Below, piece by piece: positions 9,485 to 18,214 of a stretch of 53,265 nucleotides of DNA. Under the pieces are notes generated by a model. That model saw only the letters and a list, made by a program, of their open reading frames with translations, was not told where the DNA came from and made no database searches. The position numbers were made by a program, and so were the translations under genes. The DNA lies in the NCBI GenBank assembly GCA_025459355.1, contig JALOQS010000040.1, positions 1 to 53,265 on the forward strand. The letters run 5' to 3'. Source of the stretch: Pirellula sp. GTDB lineage: Bacteria > Planctomycetota > Planctomycetia > Pirellulales > Pirellulaceae. Position 1 is the first letter of the stretch. Each line of letters starts with the position of its first letter.

Positions 9485-10420
9485 CTAGGGGGTGGATTGC
9501 GAAAGAATCTTTCGGGCCGTCAACCATCGAAGCAAAGCATTCGACCAGTCTTGCGTGCCAGCAATGTTTCGGCCGAGTCCCACGCCGTGAGGTCCCTTTT
9601 CGTAGATATGTAGCTCGCCAGGAACTCCATTCTTGACCATTGCCGAATAAAAGGCCAGAGCATTCTCGGGTGGCACCCCGGTATCCTCTTGGGTATGAAA
9701 GAGGAAAGCAGGAGGTGTATCTTTGGTGACATTTAAATCGCTTTGGAATGCCGCCAATTCTTCCTTGGTCGCTTGAGGGCCTAGCAGATTCACTTCGCTG
9801 CCACGGTGACCTCGCGGATGTCCGAACAGGATAACGGGATACGCCATGACTCCAAAATTGGGTTTTGAAGACTGTTGAGCAATCGGATCGGAAGCATTCG
9901 CGTCACCTGAATCGAACTTGGTCAGCACCGTAGAAACCAAATGGCCACCGGCTGAGAATCCCAATATGCCAACACGATTCGGGTCGATATTCCATTGCTC
10001 CGCATTGGCTCGAACCAATCGAATCGCACGCTGGGCGTCGATTAATGGAGCCGGATGTCCATAGCCTTTACCTCGATGACGATAATCACAAATGATGGCT
10101 GCCATTCCTGCTTCGTTGGCCCATTTTGCAATCTCGGTCCCTTCGTGCCCCATAGCGAGCCCCCCGTAACCGCCTCCTGGGCAAATCACTAAAGCAGCTG
10201 TCGGAGATTTCGCACTTGGTAAGTGAACGATCGCCATCGGAATGTCCTTGGCTTCGGTGCCGGTTGCTCCTGGAGCACCGTTTTCCCATAACTTGAGGGT
10301 CAGCGATTTCGCTTCTGCAGCTCGCAGCGACGAGTCGATGCCATGTGTCATAACCATTCCTAAAGCGATGTACAAAAGACCGAGTTGTTTGCAAAACAGA
10401 GAAAGGCAGTCGAGTTTCAC
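9485..10420 (-). CDS. Exported alpha/beta-hydrolase (esterase/xylan-esterase-like)
   Basis: The protein has 311 residues and begins at a GTG (10420) with an N-terminal hydrophobic signal segment (LGLLYIALGMVM). The fold is shown by VICPGGGYGGLAMGHEG (the oxyanion HGG-like loop), the nucleophile motif GFSAGGHLVS, a C-terminal HTQEDTGVPPENALAF supplying the acid, and GPHGVGLG supplying the His. This order and spacing are typical of the BD-FAE/acetyl-xylan-esterase-like hydrolases common next to carbohydrate genes in planctomycetes. It likely removes acyl groups from a sugar polymer or acts on another ester outside the cytoplasm. It ends 12 bases before the VWA gene begins, so the two may share a transcript. 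Confidence 0.88.
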   Translation of the reverse strand: MKLDCLSLFCKQLGLLYIALGMVMTHGIDSSLRAAEAKSLTLKLWENGAPGATGTEAKDIPMAIVHLPSAKSPTAALVICPGGGYGGLAMGHEGTEIAKWANEAGMAAIICDYRHRGKGYGHPAPLIDAQRAIRLVRANAEQWNIDPNRVGILGFSAGGHLVSTVLTKFDSGDANASDPIAQQSSKPNFGVMAYPVILFGHPRGHRGSEVNLLGPQATKEELAAFQSDLNVTKDTPPAFLFHTQEDTGVPPENALAFYSAMVKNGVPGELHIYEKGPHGVGLGRNIAGTQDWSNALLRWLTARKILSQSTP

Positions 10421-10712
10421 GATGGATGCTTAGCCTATGCAAGAATGATGGAGAGGTAGATCAGAGTTTTTTACGCGAGAAAATCGCCCAACCGGATTTG
10501 CCCGCGTCTGACTCTGAGGCAAATTCGGGCTTGCAAGGCGATACACAACCCGATTCGATACCTTCTATTGTAATCGGTTGAATGCCAGTCGTGCGACGCC
10601 AGATGAGCGATCTCGGTAAACCATCGCAGGGACAAAAAGCGGTGCTCGTGCTCGTAATCGATTGGGTTGGTGATTCGTTTACGAGCACGAAAGATATGGG
10701 TAAAGACCAGTA
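10421..10712. other. Intergenic region between fumC and the esterase gene
   Basis: This region of 292 bases lies downstream of fumC and upstream of the esterase, both on the minus strand. It holds the inverted repeat at 10646-10690 listed separately. A 75-codon open frame (10461-10688, minus) is Cys/Ser-rich without a recognisable domain, overlaps the inverted repeat and is not accepted as a gene. Confidence 0.5.
10646..10690 (-). terminator. 12-bp inverted repeat after fumC
   Basis: TCGTGCTCGTAA (10646-10657) and TTACGAGCACGA (10679-10690) are perfect reverse complements with a 21-base loop. On the minus strand the stem starts 22 bases after the fumC stop codon and is followed, after about 10 bases, by a CTTTTTG run. 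It may end the fumC transcript, though the T run is not directly at the stem. Confidence 0.45.
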
Positions 10713-12137
10713 CTAAGCTTGAGGCTCGGTCATGGTGAAGGGATCCAGCGCTTTATCGAGAGTTTCCTTGGGCAGGATATTTTGTTCCAAGCACAATTCG
10801 CGAATGGTTTTGCCCGATGCGAAAGCTTCTTTGGTGAGTTTAGCGGCTTTCTCGTAGCCGATATACGGATTGAGGCTAGTGACCATGGAAAGACTTTGTT
10901 CAACGGCAGCTTCGCAAGCTTCGGGGTTTGCTTCCAAGCCGTCCATGCAGAATTCGATAAAGGCACCGACGCCGTTCGCGAGCAACATCAAGCTTTCGAG
11001 CATAGCGTGCCCCATAACGGGCATCATGATATTGAGTTGAAAGTTGCCACCGGCTGCACCGCAAAGGGTCATTGTCGTGTCGTTCCCCATGACTCGGGCC
11101 GTGAGCTGCATCATGCTTTCGCACATCACAGGGTTCACTTTGCCCGGCATGATTGAGGAGCCAGGCTGTCGATCGGGCAGAATCACTTCGTAAAAACCGC
11201 ATCGCGGACCGGAGCCCAGCCATCGAATGTTATTTGAGACATTAAACAGAGTCATCGCGATCGTTTTGATAAAGCCATGGCAATCCACCAAACCATCGCG
11301 TTGAGCGTTGGCTTCGAAGTGGTCGACCGCTTCGATGAAAGGGATACCGGTTTGGGCTTCCAGCGCCTTGGCGACACGGGCTCCGAATTCAGGATGGGTA
11401 TTGATACCGCTACCGACAGCCGTACCACCGACGGGCAGTTCGTAAACGGCTTTTGCGGCAAGCTTTGCTCGTTCGATAGAAAGTTCGATCTGCCTTGCAA
11501 AGCCACCGAATTCTTGGCCCAATCGAAGCGGCGTCGCGTCCATTAAATGGGTGCGTCCGATCTTGATGACTTTATCCCATTGGAGGGCTTTGCTTCGAAG
11601 CGATTCGAGCAGCTTGGTTAGCTGAGGGATGAGCGTGTTATGTATTTCGACGGCGGTTGCGACGTGGATTGCAGTCGGAAACGTATCGTTAGTGCTTTGC
11701 CCCATATTCACGTGATCGTTCGGATGGATCGGTTTTACTTTGGAAAATCGGTCGCCTCCTAACAGTTCAATGGCTCGATTCGAAATAACCTCGTTGACAT
11801 TCATGTTGCTGGAGGTTCCAGAGCCGGTTTGGAAGACATCGATAGGGAATTCGCCGTCCATTTTCCCGTCGATCACCTCTTGGCAAGCCGCTTCGAGCGC
11901 TCGAACTTGGGCATCGGAGAGAGGATTTTTTCCAGAGCCAGTCAATTTACCCAAATCGCGGTTGGCCACTGCGCATGCCAGCTTGACACGTCCCATCGCT
12001 CGCAAAAGAGGGACAGGCAATTGCCAGCCGGAGATGGGAAAATTCTCGACAGCCCTTTGAGTTTGTGCGCTGTAATAGGCGTTGGCAGGTACCAAGACTT
12101 CGCCCATCGAGTCTACTTCAGTTCTAAATTCGGCCAT
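10713..12137 (-). CDS. fumC: Fumarate hydratase, class II
   Basis: The enzyme interconverts fumarate and L-malate in the TCA cycle and needs no iron-sulfur cluster. From ATG 12137 the protein has 474 residues, close to the family's 460-470; a start at 12170 would add eleven charged residues and is not needed. It has FQTGSGTSSNMNVNEV near residue 100, TFPTAIHVA, IGRTHLMDATPLRLGQEFGG and the superfamily signature GSSIMPGKVNP in the flexible active-site loop. The DVFQTGSGTSSNMN block and the C-terminal region distinguish fumarase from argininosuccinate lyase and aspartase, although FumC and AspA are close and aspartase cannot be excluded without alignment. The gene is transcribed divergently from tkt. 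Confidence 0.95.
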   Translation of the reverse strand: MAEFRTEVDSMGEVLVPANAYYSAQTQRAVENFPISGWQLPVPLLRAMGRVKLACAVANRDLGKLTGSGKNPLSDAQVRALEAACQEVIDGKMDGEFPIDVFQTGSGTSSNMNVNEVISNRAIELLGGDRFSKVKPIHPNDHVNMGQSTNDTFPTAIHVATAVEIHNTLIPQLTKLLESLRSKALQWDKVIKIGRTHLMDATPLRLGQEFGGFARQIELSIERAKLAAKAVYELPVGGTAVGSGINTHPEFGARVAKALEAQTGIPFIEAVDHFEANAQRDGLVDCHGFIKTIAMTLFNVSNNIRWLGSGPRCGFYEVILPDRQPGSSIMPGKVNPVMCESMMQLTARVMGNDTTMTLCGAAGGNFQLNIMMPVMGHAMLESLMLLANGVGAFIEFCMDGLEANPEACEAAVEQSLSMVTSLNPYIGYEKAAKLTKEAFASGKTIRELCLEQNILPKETLDKALDPFTMTEPQA

Positions 12138-12312
12138 GTTCACGCTTTCTTCTTTTTCGCGAGTTATCAACGATTGTCAGTGCGAGGATTCTAACAGAGT
12201 TACCCGGGTGCTTTCTAGCCGTTGCAGCTCGATCCAAAAAGGGGTAACCTTTCCGAAGATCATAACCAACACTTTTTAAGAGCTTAAGATAAGCAGAGGT
12301 CATATAGCCATT
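12138..12312. promoter_or_regulatory. Divergent fumC/tkt control region
   Basis: The 175 bases between the two divergent starts must contain both promoters. A small hairpin AAAGG/CCTTT lies near 12237-12255. No confident -10/-35 pair can be named on either strand. Confidence 0.35.
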
Positions 12313-14364
12313 ATGAACGCACCGGCATCTAGCGCGACTCAATTAGCGATCAACACTATTCGAACGTTGAGCATGGACGGCGTTCAAGCAGCCAATAGTG
12401 GTCACCCCGGCACGCCGATGGCGTTAGCACCGGTGGCTTATCAGGTTTGGACTGAGGCGATGAATTATGATCCGGCGCAGCCGTTGTGGCCCAACCGAGA
12501 TCGATTTGTGCTTTCGTGCGGCCATGCGTCGATGCTTCTGTATTCGCTGATTCATTTGTCGGGAATTCGCAAGCTGGATAAGTCCGGCAAGCCGACGTCG
12601 GAGCCATCATTGAGCATCGACGATTTGAAAAAGTTTCGTCAATTGCATAGTCCTTGTGCGGGGCACCCGGAATACGGATATGCAGCAGGCATTGAAACCA
12701 CAACTGGTCCGCTAGGTCAGGGGGTAGCCAATTCGGTTGGTATGGCCATCGCGAGCAAGCACTTAGGGGCACGTTACAACAAGCCGGGCTATTCGTTGTT
12801 TGATTACAAAGTTTATGCACTTTGCGGCGATGGAGACTTGATGGAAGGGGTCGCGACCGAAGCGGCTTCGATGGCGGGGCACCTCAAGCTTTCGAATTTG
12901 TGCTGGATTTATGACGATAATGGAATCACGATCGAGGGGCACACGGATCTCGCCTTTAGCGAAAACATGGCTGAGAAGTTTCGTGGGTTGGGCTGGAACA
13001 CGATTTCTGTTGCTGATGCCAACGATTTAGGATCGCTGAAAAGTGCGCTAGATACGTTCCGAAAGACTAGCGACAAACCAACATTGATCGTTGTTAAGTC
13101 CGTGATTGGCTACGGTTCACCGAACAAAGCCAACACGCACGGAGCTCACGGTGCACCGCTCGGGGACGACGAGATTAAATTGACGAAAAAGGCTTATGGT
13201 TGGCCCGAAGATGAAAAGTTCTTGGTGCCCGACGCTGCAAAGCAAGCGTTTGCCGATACCATGGGAAAGCGTGGCGGTGACATGCAATCCAAGTGGTCTG
13301 CACTCATGGCACAATACGCCTCGGCGTTTCCTAAAGAGGCAGCCGAAATCCAGTGCATCGTGGCGGGCGAATTGCCTGCTGGTTGGGATGCTGGATTAAA
13401 ACCCTTTGCGGCCGATCCCAAGGGGCTTGCGACACGAGTCAGCAGCGGCAAGGTGCTCAACATGTTAGCACCACACATGCCCGCTTTAATCGGCGGTTCT
13501 GCAGACTTGGCACCTTCGACTATGACTCTTCTCGATGGGCAAGGAGATTTTTCGGCCGAGAACTTTGCAGGCCGAAACATGAGATTCGGGATTCGTGAGC
13601 ATGGCATGGCGGCCGCATTGAATGGAATGAGTCTTTCTGGTTTGAGAGCTTACGGAGCAACATTCTTCGTGTTCACCGACTACATGCGACCATCCATGCG
13701 GTTGAGCAGCATCATGCACCAGCCCGTGTTGTATGTTTTGACGCACGATTCTATCGGCCTAGGTGAAGACGGTCCTACTCACCAACCCGTTGAGCATTTG
13801 GCCGCTTGTCGAGCTATCCCAGGTTTGTACGTGTTTCGCCCTGGTGATGCCAACGAAGTGCTCCATTGCTACCGAGCTGCCATGCAGTTGAAAAAGAATC
13901 CTTCGGCGATGGTATTGTCTCGGCAAAACGTGCCGACCTTTGATCGAAACGTCATGGGGGATGCCGCAGGTGCTGAAAAGGGTGGTTACGTTTTGGCTGA
14001 CTGCGAAGGCACACCGCAAGTCATTTTAATGGGCAGTGGTAGTGAGATTCCAATTTGCGTCAAAGCTCACCAGGAGTTAACGGCTGCGGGAGTTAAATCG
14101 CGCGTCGTCTCGATGCCATGCATGGAGCTGTTCGACGAGCAACCTGCGAGCTACCAAGAATCGGTGTTGCCATCCAGCGTGGTCGCTCGCGTCGCTTGTG
14201 AGGCCGGCATCCGACAGGGTTGGGATCGCTATCTTGGTGTCAAAGGCCGATTTGTCGGAATGTCCAGTTTTGGTGCGTCGGCCCCATTCAATCAACTGTA
14301 CGAGCACTTCGGGATTACCTCAGCAAACATCGTGTCACAAGCCAAATCTTTGCTAGGCAAGTAG
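12313..14364 (+). CDS. tkt: Transketolase
   Basis: This is a thiamine-diphosphate enzyme that moves two-carbon ketol units between sugar phosphates in the pentose phosphate pathway. At 683 residues it is slightly longer than the usual 660. The thiamine-diphosphate domain has SGHPGTPMALAPVAY, GPLGQGVANSVGMA and the GDGDLMEGVATEA...DDNGITIEG motif (GDG to N, about residues 173-204). The pyrimidine-binding domain has AFxxRNMRFGIREHGMAAALNG, with the catalytic Glu in REHGM, and FVFTDYMRPSMRLSS, followed by THDSIGLGEDGPTHQPVEHLA. The C-terminal domain is intact. It stands alone on the plus strand after the divergent region shared with fumC. Confidence 0.97.
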   Translation: MNAPASSATQLAINTIRTLSMDGVQAANSGHPGTPMALAPVAYQVWTEAMNYDPAQPLWPNRDRFVLSCGHASMLLYSLIHLSGIRKLDKSGKPTSEPSLSIDDLKKFRQLHSPCAGHPEYGYAAGIETTTGPLGQGVANSVGMAIASKHLGARYNKPGYSLFDYKVYALCGDGDLMEGVATEAASMAGHLKLSNLCWIYDDNGITIEGHTDLAFSENMAEKFRGLGWNTISVADANDLGSLKSALDTFRKTSDKPTLIVVKSVIGYGSPNKANTHGAHGAPLGDDEIKLTKKAYGWPEDEKFLVPDAAKQAFADTMGKRGGDMQSKWSALMAQYASAFPKEAAEIQCIVAGELPAGWDAGLKPFAADPKGLATRVSSGKVLNMLAPHMPALIGGSADLAPSTMTLLDGQGDFSAENFAGRNMRFGIREHGMAAALNGMSLSGLRAYGATFFVFTDYMRPSMRLSSIMHQPVLYVLTHDSIGLGEDGPTHQPVEHLAACRAIPGLYVFRPGDANEVLHCYRAAMQLKKNPSAMVLSRQNVPTFDRNVMGDAAGAEKGGYVLADCEGTPQVILMGSGSEIPICVKAHQELTAAGVKSRVVSMPCMELFDEQPASYQESVLPSSVVARVACEAGIRQGWDRYLGVKGRFVGMSSFGASAPFNQLYEHFGITSANIVSQAKSLLGK

Positions 14365-14476
14365 GCCTTCGAAAGGTTTTCTACGAAAAGACCAACTTGA
14401 AAATAAGCAGTCCCTCGGCCGCAAGGCTGGGGAGAACCGCCAACAAAGGGTCCACGCCGACGAAGCGGACCTAAAT

Positions 14477-14531
14477 GGGGAAATCGGTTGGTTTCCCCGT
14501 AAAACTTGGCCGACCCAGCGACTTTACGGGG
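14477..14531 (+). promoter_or_regulatory. Two mutually exclusive hairpins (switch-like)
   Basis: GGGGAAA (14477-14483) pairs with TTTCCCC (14492-14498), a 7-bp stem with an 8-base loop. The CCCC of that stem also begins CCCCGTAAA (14495-14503), which pairs perfectly with TTTACGGGG (14523-14531), a 9-bp stem. Only one of the two can form at a time, as in attenuators and riboswitch expression platforms. No T-run follows the second stem, so a plain intrinsic terminator is not evident. Confidence 0.45.
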
Positions 14532-14658
14532 GCCTTTGAGGATCGAAAATCCGGCATCTATCAGTGATTTTTGCGAAATCCGCCATCCGGGAGCCTCTGT
14601 CTCCAGCATAAACTTCTCGGATTCTGAGTACAATTAATAGCGGCATACTGCTTTGTCA

Positions 14659-14683
14659 GCGTCGACTTTGTCAATGTCGACGC
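14659..14683 (+). repeat. GCGTCGAC inverted repeat before the DUF1549 gene
   Basis: GCGTCGAC (14659-14666) and GTCGACGC (14676-14683) form a perfect 8-bp inverted repeat with a 9-base loop, ending 27 bases before the TTG start at 14711. It could be an operator site or a leader hairpin. Confidence 0.4.
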
Positions 14684-14710
14684 AGACGCCCGCCACTAAC
14701 GCTCGCCAGA

Positions 14711-16342
14711 TTGTCGCTAGGTGCGATTCTGGGAATTTTTCTTTGTGCGCCGGCAGCGATGGCCCAATTGAAAAATCTGCCCAAACAAGTCGAGCTGATC
14801 AATCAAGCGTTGCAGAAGGGTTGGGAAGAAAACGGGCTGCGACCATCTCCCCAAGAAGATGACCTCAAGTGGTGTCGTCGGGTTTACTTGGACTTGATCG
14901 GTCGCATTCCCACGTTTGACGAGCTAGCGGAGTTTGCTAAAGACAAATCATCCTCCAAAAAATTGAACTTGGTCAATCGACTCCTTAACGATGAGCGATA
15001 CACCGAAGAGTATGCCAATCATTGGGCCACCGTATGGTCGAACGTGTTGATTGGGCGAAAAGGTGGCATGGAAGATAATTCCATAATCAGTCGCGAAGGG
15101 ATGATGAAATATCTTAGAGATAGTTTTGCTCAGAACAAACCATACAACGACATGGTGTATGAGCTTGTCACTGCCACCGGAACGACTCGCCCCGGAACGG
15201 AAAAATTTAATGGTGCAACGAACTTTCTCGCGATGAAAGTTAATCCAGACAACGGGGCTTTGGCGACTGCATCCGTATCGAGAATGTTTCTTGGGCTACA
15301 AGTGCAGTGCACTCAGTGCCACAACCACCCTTTCAATCAATGGAAGCAGCAGAAGTTTTGGGAGTTTAATGCATTCTTTCGGCAGACCAGTGCACGTGAG
15401 ATACAAGACGGGATGACGCGGTACGGCGAGCTGCGAAATCACGACTTTGCTGGCGAGGGTGGAAACCCAGAGGAAGCGGAGATCTATTTTCAATTGAGAA
15501 ACGGAATCACGAATGTGGCTTATCCTGCATTTGTGGACGGAACAACGATTGGTCGCAGTGGATATCTGAGTCAAGTCAATCGTCGCGATGAGCTTGGTAA
15601 GCTCATGATGCAGAGTCCATTTTTGGATAGAACGATTGTCAATCGGATGTGGGCACATTTTTTAGGTTATGGATTTACCAAACCAATTGACGACCTCGGG
15701 CCACACAACCCCACATCCTTTCCGGAGCTATTCGATCAATTGTCCGTTGATTTCCGTCAGAACAGCTATGACTTGAAGCAGTTGATGGTCTGGATAACCA
15801 TGTCGCAACCCTATCAATTGTCATCGAGAATTACCAAGCAGAACGAGTCAGATGATCCGACTTTAGGTGAGACACCCAAGTTCTCATATTTCTATGCAAG
15901 GCAAATGACGGGTGAGCAGCTTTATCAATCGATTGCCGTTGCCACCAAAGCTTTGGGCAATGTTAGTTTGGACGAGCAGGCCAGACGCAGAGACGAATGG
16001 ATACGACAGTTTTTGGTGGACTACGGTAATGATGAGGGGGATGAAGCCAACACGTTTAATGGTTCCATTTCTCAAAGTCTCATGATGTTCAACGGAGATC
16101 TTAGCAAAGATGCAACTTCTGTGGAGCCAGGTAGCTTCCTTCATACGCTTATACAACAGAAGGGCACACCGGTGGACAAAGTACAGCATCTGTTCTTGTC
16201 AGGTTTGTCGAGACGCCCCAGGAATGAAGAACTAGAAGTTGCGAAGCAGCTTTTGATTGTGAGAAAGAATGATGCCGCCGGGATGTTGCAGGACATGTGG
16301 TGGGCCATTCTCAACAGTAACGAATTCATATTCAATCACTAA
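14711..16342 (+). CDS. DUF1549/DUF1553 exported protein
   Basis: The 543-residue protein probably starts at TTG 14711, because the following LSLGAILGIFLCAPAAMA is a signal peptide and no ATG or GTG lies in frame nearby. After the signal comes the DUF1549 block (CRRVYLDLIGRIPTFDELAEF, LLNDERYTEEYANHWATVW, TNFLAMKVNP) with a CTQCHNHPF motif at about C200. That motif fits c-type heme attachment (CxxCH) and is typical of this family. The second half is the DUF1553 block (RTIVNRMWAHFLGYGF, DDLGPHNPTSFPELFDQL, YFYARQMTGEQLYQSI, LFLSGLSRRPRNEELE). Such proteins are massively expanded in planctomycetes and nearly always sit beside a DUF1501 protein, as here 23 bases downstream; their function is unknown. 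First gene of a four-gene run that ends with an ECF sigma factor and its membrane partner. Confidence 0.9.
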   Translation: MSLGAILGIFLCAPAAMAQLKNLPKQVELINQALQKGWEENGLRPSPQEDDLKWCRRVYLDLIGRIPTFDELAEFAKDKSSSKKLNLVNRLLNDERYTEEYANHWATVWSNVLIGRKGGMEDNSIISREGMMKYLRDSFAQNKPYNDMVYELVTATGTTRPGTEKFNGATNFLAMKVNPDNGALATASVSRMFLGLQVQCTQCHNHPFNQWKQQKFWEFNAFFRQTSAREIQDGMTRYGELRNHDFAGEGGNPEEAEIYFQLRNGITNVAYPAFVDGTTIGRSGYLSQVNRRDELGKLMMQSPFLDRTIVNRMWAHFLGYGFTKPIDDLGPHNPTSFPELFDQLSVDFRQNSYDLKQLMVWITMSQPYQLSSRITKQNESDDPTLGETPKFSYFYARQMTGEQLYQSIAVATKALGNVSLDEQARRRDEWIRQFLVDYGNDEGDEANTFNGSISQSLMMFNGDLSKDATSVEPGSFLHTLIQQKGTPVDKVQHLFLSGLSRRPRNEELEVAKQLLIVRKNDAAGMLQDMWWAILNSNEFIFNH

Positions 16343-16365
16343 ACGACTTTTTCGAGGGTACAGCT

Positions 16366-17658
16366 ATGTGGACTAACTGGGCGAATCAAAGGCAATTTGT
16401 AACTCCTCATGGAATGAGTCGGAGACATTTCGCAACGCATTTGGCGGGCGCTGCGACAATGCTAGGGGCGTCTCTATCTCTAGGTCACTCGTTGAGAGTG
16501 CATGCCGATACACTCAAGCAGAATCGCAAATCGTGCATTCTTTTGTGGATGGGTGGCGGTCCAAGTTCGATCGATATTTGGGACTTGAAACCCGGTACTG
16601 ATAACGGTGGTCCATTCCGTACGATTGCGACCAGTGGCGATGCTCAGATATCGGAGCACATGCCGTTGATGGCGAAGCAAATGCATCACATGTCGATTGT
16701 GCGATCGATGAGTACGCGTGAAGCCGATCACAATCGTGGTCGCTATTACATGCACACCGGTTATGTGCCTGACGCCAGTATTGATTATCCCAGCTACGGC
16801 GCCGTGATCTCGCATCAGTTGTTGAGCCAACGTCCTGATTTGCAGATTCCTCCGTTTATTGCTGTTGGCGGCGCTAGCGAAGGACCTGGATTTCTCGGTA
16901 TGGCTTACTCGCCGTTTAACGTGACCAGTAACGGGCGCGTTAGAAATCTCGAGGCCTCGATTGGTAACGAGAGATTGATGCAACGAAAAATCGCGTTGTC
17001 GATGATTGAAGATTCTTTCATTGGTCAGCGACGAGGTAATTCAGCAATCGAACACAAGAAGATTCTTGAGAAGACCTACGACTTCCTCGGCAGCCAACAG
17101 CGTGAAGCCTTCAAGGTCGAGAGCGAGCCTGAAGAAATGAAGGAAATGTACGGCAAAAACGGTTTCGGCCAAGGATGCTTGCTCGCCAGAAGATTGGTTG
17201 AAGCGGGAGCTCCATTTGTCGAAGTCGATCTTGGTGGCTGGGACAATCACGATGGGATTTTCCAAACGTTGCAACGTGATCGGCTACCGACCTTGGACAA
17301 AGCCATGGCGGCCTTAACCGAAGACCTCAATCAACGAGGCTTGCTCGAAGACACGGTAATCGTGTGGATGGGTGAGTTTGGCCGCACACCTCGCATCAAT
17401 GCCGGGGCAGGTCGCGACCACTTTGCCAGAGCTTGGAGCGTGGTCGTCGGTGGTGGCGGAATCAAGGGCGGTCAAGCGGTCGGATCAACTAGCGAAGACG
17501 GAATGGAAGTCGTGACCGAGCCTTACTCGTCTGAGGATCTCATGGCATCTGTCTGCAAAGCGTTAGGAATATCGCTAGAAACGACCTTTACCAGCCGCAG
17601 CGGACGTCCTATGAAGATTGCCAATAGTGGAAAACTGATAAAGGAGTTATTCTCGTAA
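16366..17658 (+). CDS. DUF1501 exported protein
   Basis: The 430-residue protein has an N-terminal SRRHFATHLAGAATMLGASL segment, a Tat-like signal (twin Arg before a hydrophobic stretch). The mature domain begins KSCILLWMGGGPSSIDIWDLKPG, followed by ADHNRGRYYMHTGY, VEVDLGGWDNHDGIF and IVWMGEFGRTPRINAGAGRDHF. These are DUF1501 hallmarks; the family has an alkaline-phosphatase/sulfatase-like fold, and conserved Asp/His residues suggest metal binding. DUF1501 and DUF1549/1553 genes are almost always paired in planctomycetes and may form an exported complex. The activity is unknown. An ECF sigma factor starts within 40 bases downstream, suggesting that the pair is part of the sigma factor's own operon. 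Confidence 0.9.
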   Translation: MWTNWANQRQFVTPHGMSRRHFATHLAGAATMLGASLSLGHSLRVHADTLKQNRKSCILLWMGGGPSSIDIWDLKPGTDNGGPFRTIATSGDAQISEHMPLMAKQMHHMSIVRSMSTREADHNRGRYYMHTGYVPDASIDYPSYGAVISHQLLSQRPDLQIPPFIAVGGASEGPGFLGMAYSPFNVTSNGRVRNLEASIGNERLMQRKIALSMIEDSFIGQRRGNSAIEHKKILEKTYDFLGSQQREAFKVESEPEEMKEMYGKNGFGQGCLLARRLVEAGAPFVEVDLGGWDNHDGIFQTLQRDRLPTLDKAMAALTEDLNQRGLLEDTVIVWMGEFGRTPRINAGAGRDHFARAWSVVVGGGGIKGGQAVGSTSEDGMEVVTEPYSSEDLMASVCKALGISLETTFTSRSGRPMKIANSGKLIKELFS

Positions 17659-17695
17659 GAGAGTTGAGTTTCGTTTGTCTTTAGAATCTACACCT

Positions 17696-18214
17696 ATGCA
17701 GGATGCAGCCAGAGAATTATCGCCAGAGGAATTGATCGAGCAACACCAGGGGAACGTGTGGAGGTATCTCCGTGCGCTCGGGTGCGATCAATCTTTGGCA
17801 GACGATTTAACGCAAGAGACCTTTATCGCTGTTCTTAGGCGGCCATTTACGCAAATCAGCGATTCAGCAACGGCCAGCTATCTGCGTCGCGTGGCTTACC
17901 ATCTATTGGTGACTTATCGCAGAAAGCACAAACGAATCACCACGACTGAGGACATCGACGCCTTGGATGCCGTTTGGAATAGGTGGACCGGAGCGGATAA
18001 CGCCGGTGGTGAGGTCTTTGATGCCCTGGCGGAGTGTTTTAGTCGTTTGACAGATCGGGCACAGATGTCGCTTAAGATGCGTTTTTCGGAAGATGCATCC
18101 CGAGAACGAATTGCTCGCAGGCTAGGCATTACCGAGCACGGAGCAAAGAATCTAATGCAGCGAGCCAAATCGCAATTGAAAGAATGTGTCGAAGGGAAGC
18201 TGCAACGTGGATAA
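17696..18214 (+). CDS. RNA polymerase sigma factor, ECF subfamily
   Basis: The 172-residue protein from ATG 17696 has only the two domains of ECF sigma factors. Region 2 includes NVWRYLRALGCDQSLADDLTQETFIAVLRR (core binding and -10 recognition) and SYLRRVAYHLLVTYRRKHKR. Region 4 has RFSEDASRERIARRLGITEHGAKNLMQRAKSQL with a helix-turn-helix for the -35 element. An in-frame TTG at 17675 could add seven residues. The gene is placed directly after DUF1501 and overlaps the next gene by eight bases. That overlap strongly suggests that the next protein is its membrane-bound regulator. It should switch on a regulon in response to an envelope signal; its target promoters cannot be read here. Confidence 0.92.
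   Translation: MQDAARELSPEELIEQHQGNVWRYLRALGCDQSLADDLTQETFIAVLRRPFTQISDSATASYLRRVAYHLLVTYRRKHKRITTTEDIDALDAVWNRWTGADNAGGEVFDALAECFSRLTDRAQMSLKMRFSEDASRERIARRLGITEHGAKNLMQRAKSQLKECVEGKLQRG

Larger units (their letters stand above)
14365..14710 (+). other. Structured intergenic region after tkt
   Basis: These 346 bases hold no convincing gene but several inverted repeats: GGTCC/GGACC near 14450-14472, the two competing stems at 14477-14531, and a GCGTCGAC/GTCGACGC repeat at 14659-14683 just before the next gene. A 113-codon minus-strand open frame (14292-14633) overlaps the tkt end and has no domain; I regard it as chance. The region could hold the tkt terminator, a small RNA, or the leader of the DUF1549 operon. 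Confidence 0.5.

Noticed and set aside
10461-10688. 75-codon minus-strand frame between fumC and the esterase
   Set aside because: It overlaps an inverted repeat that looks like a transcript end and has no recognisable content.
14292-14633. 113-codon minus-strand frame after tkt
   Set aside because: It overlaps the tkt 3' end and the hairpin-rich region; its apparent protein is a by-product of structured sequence.
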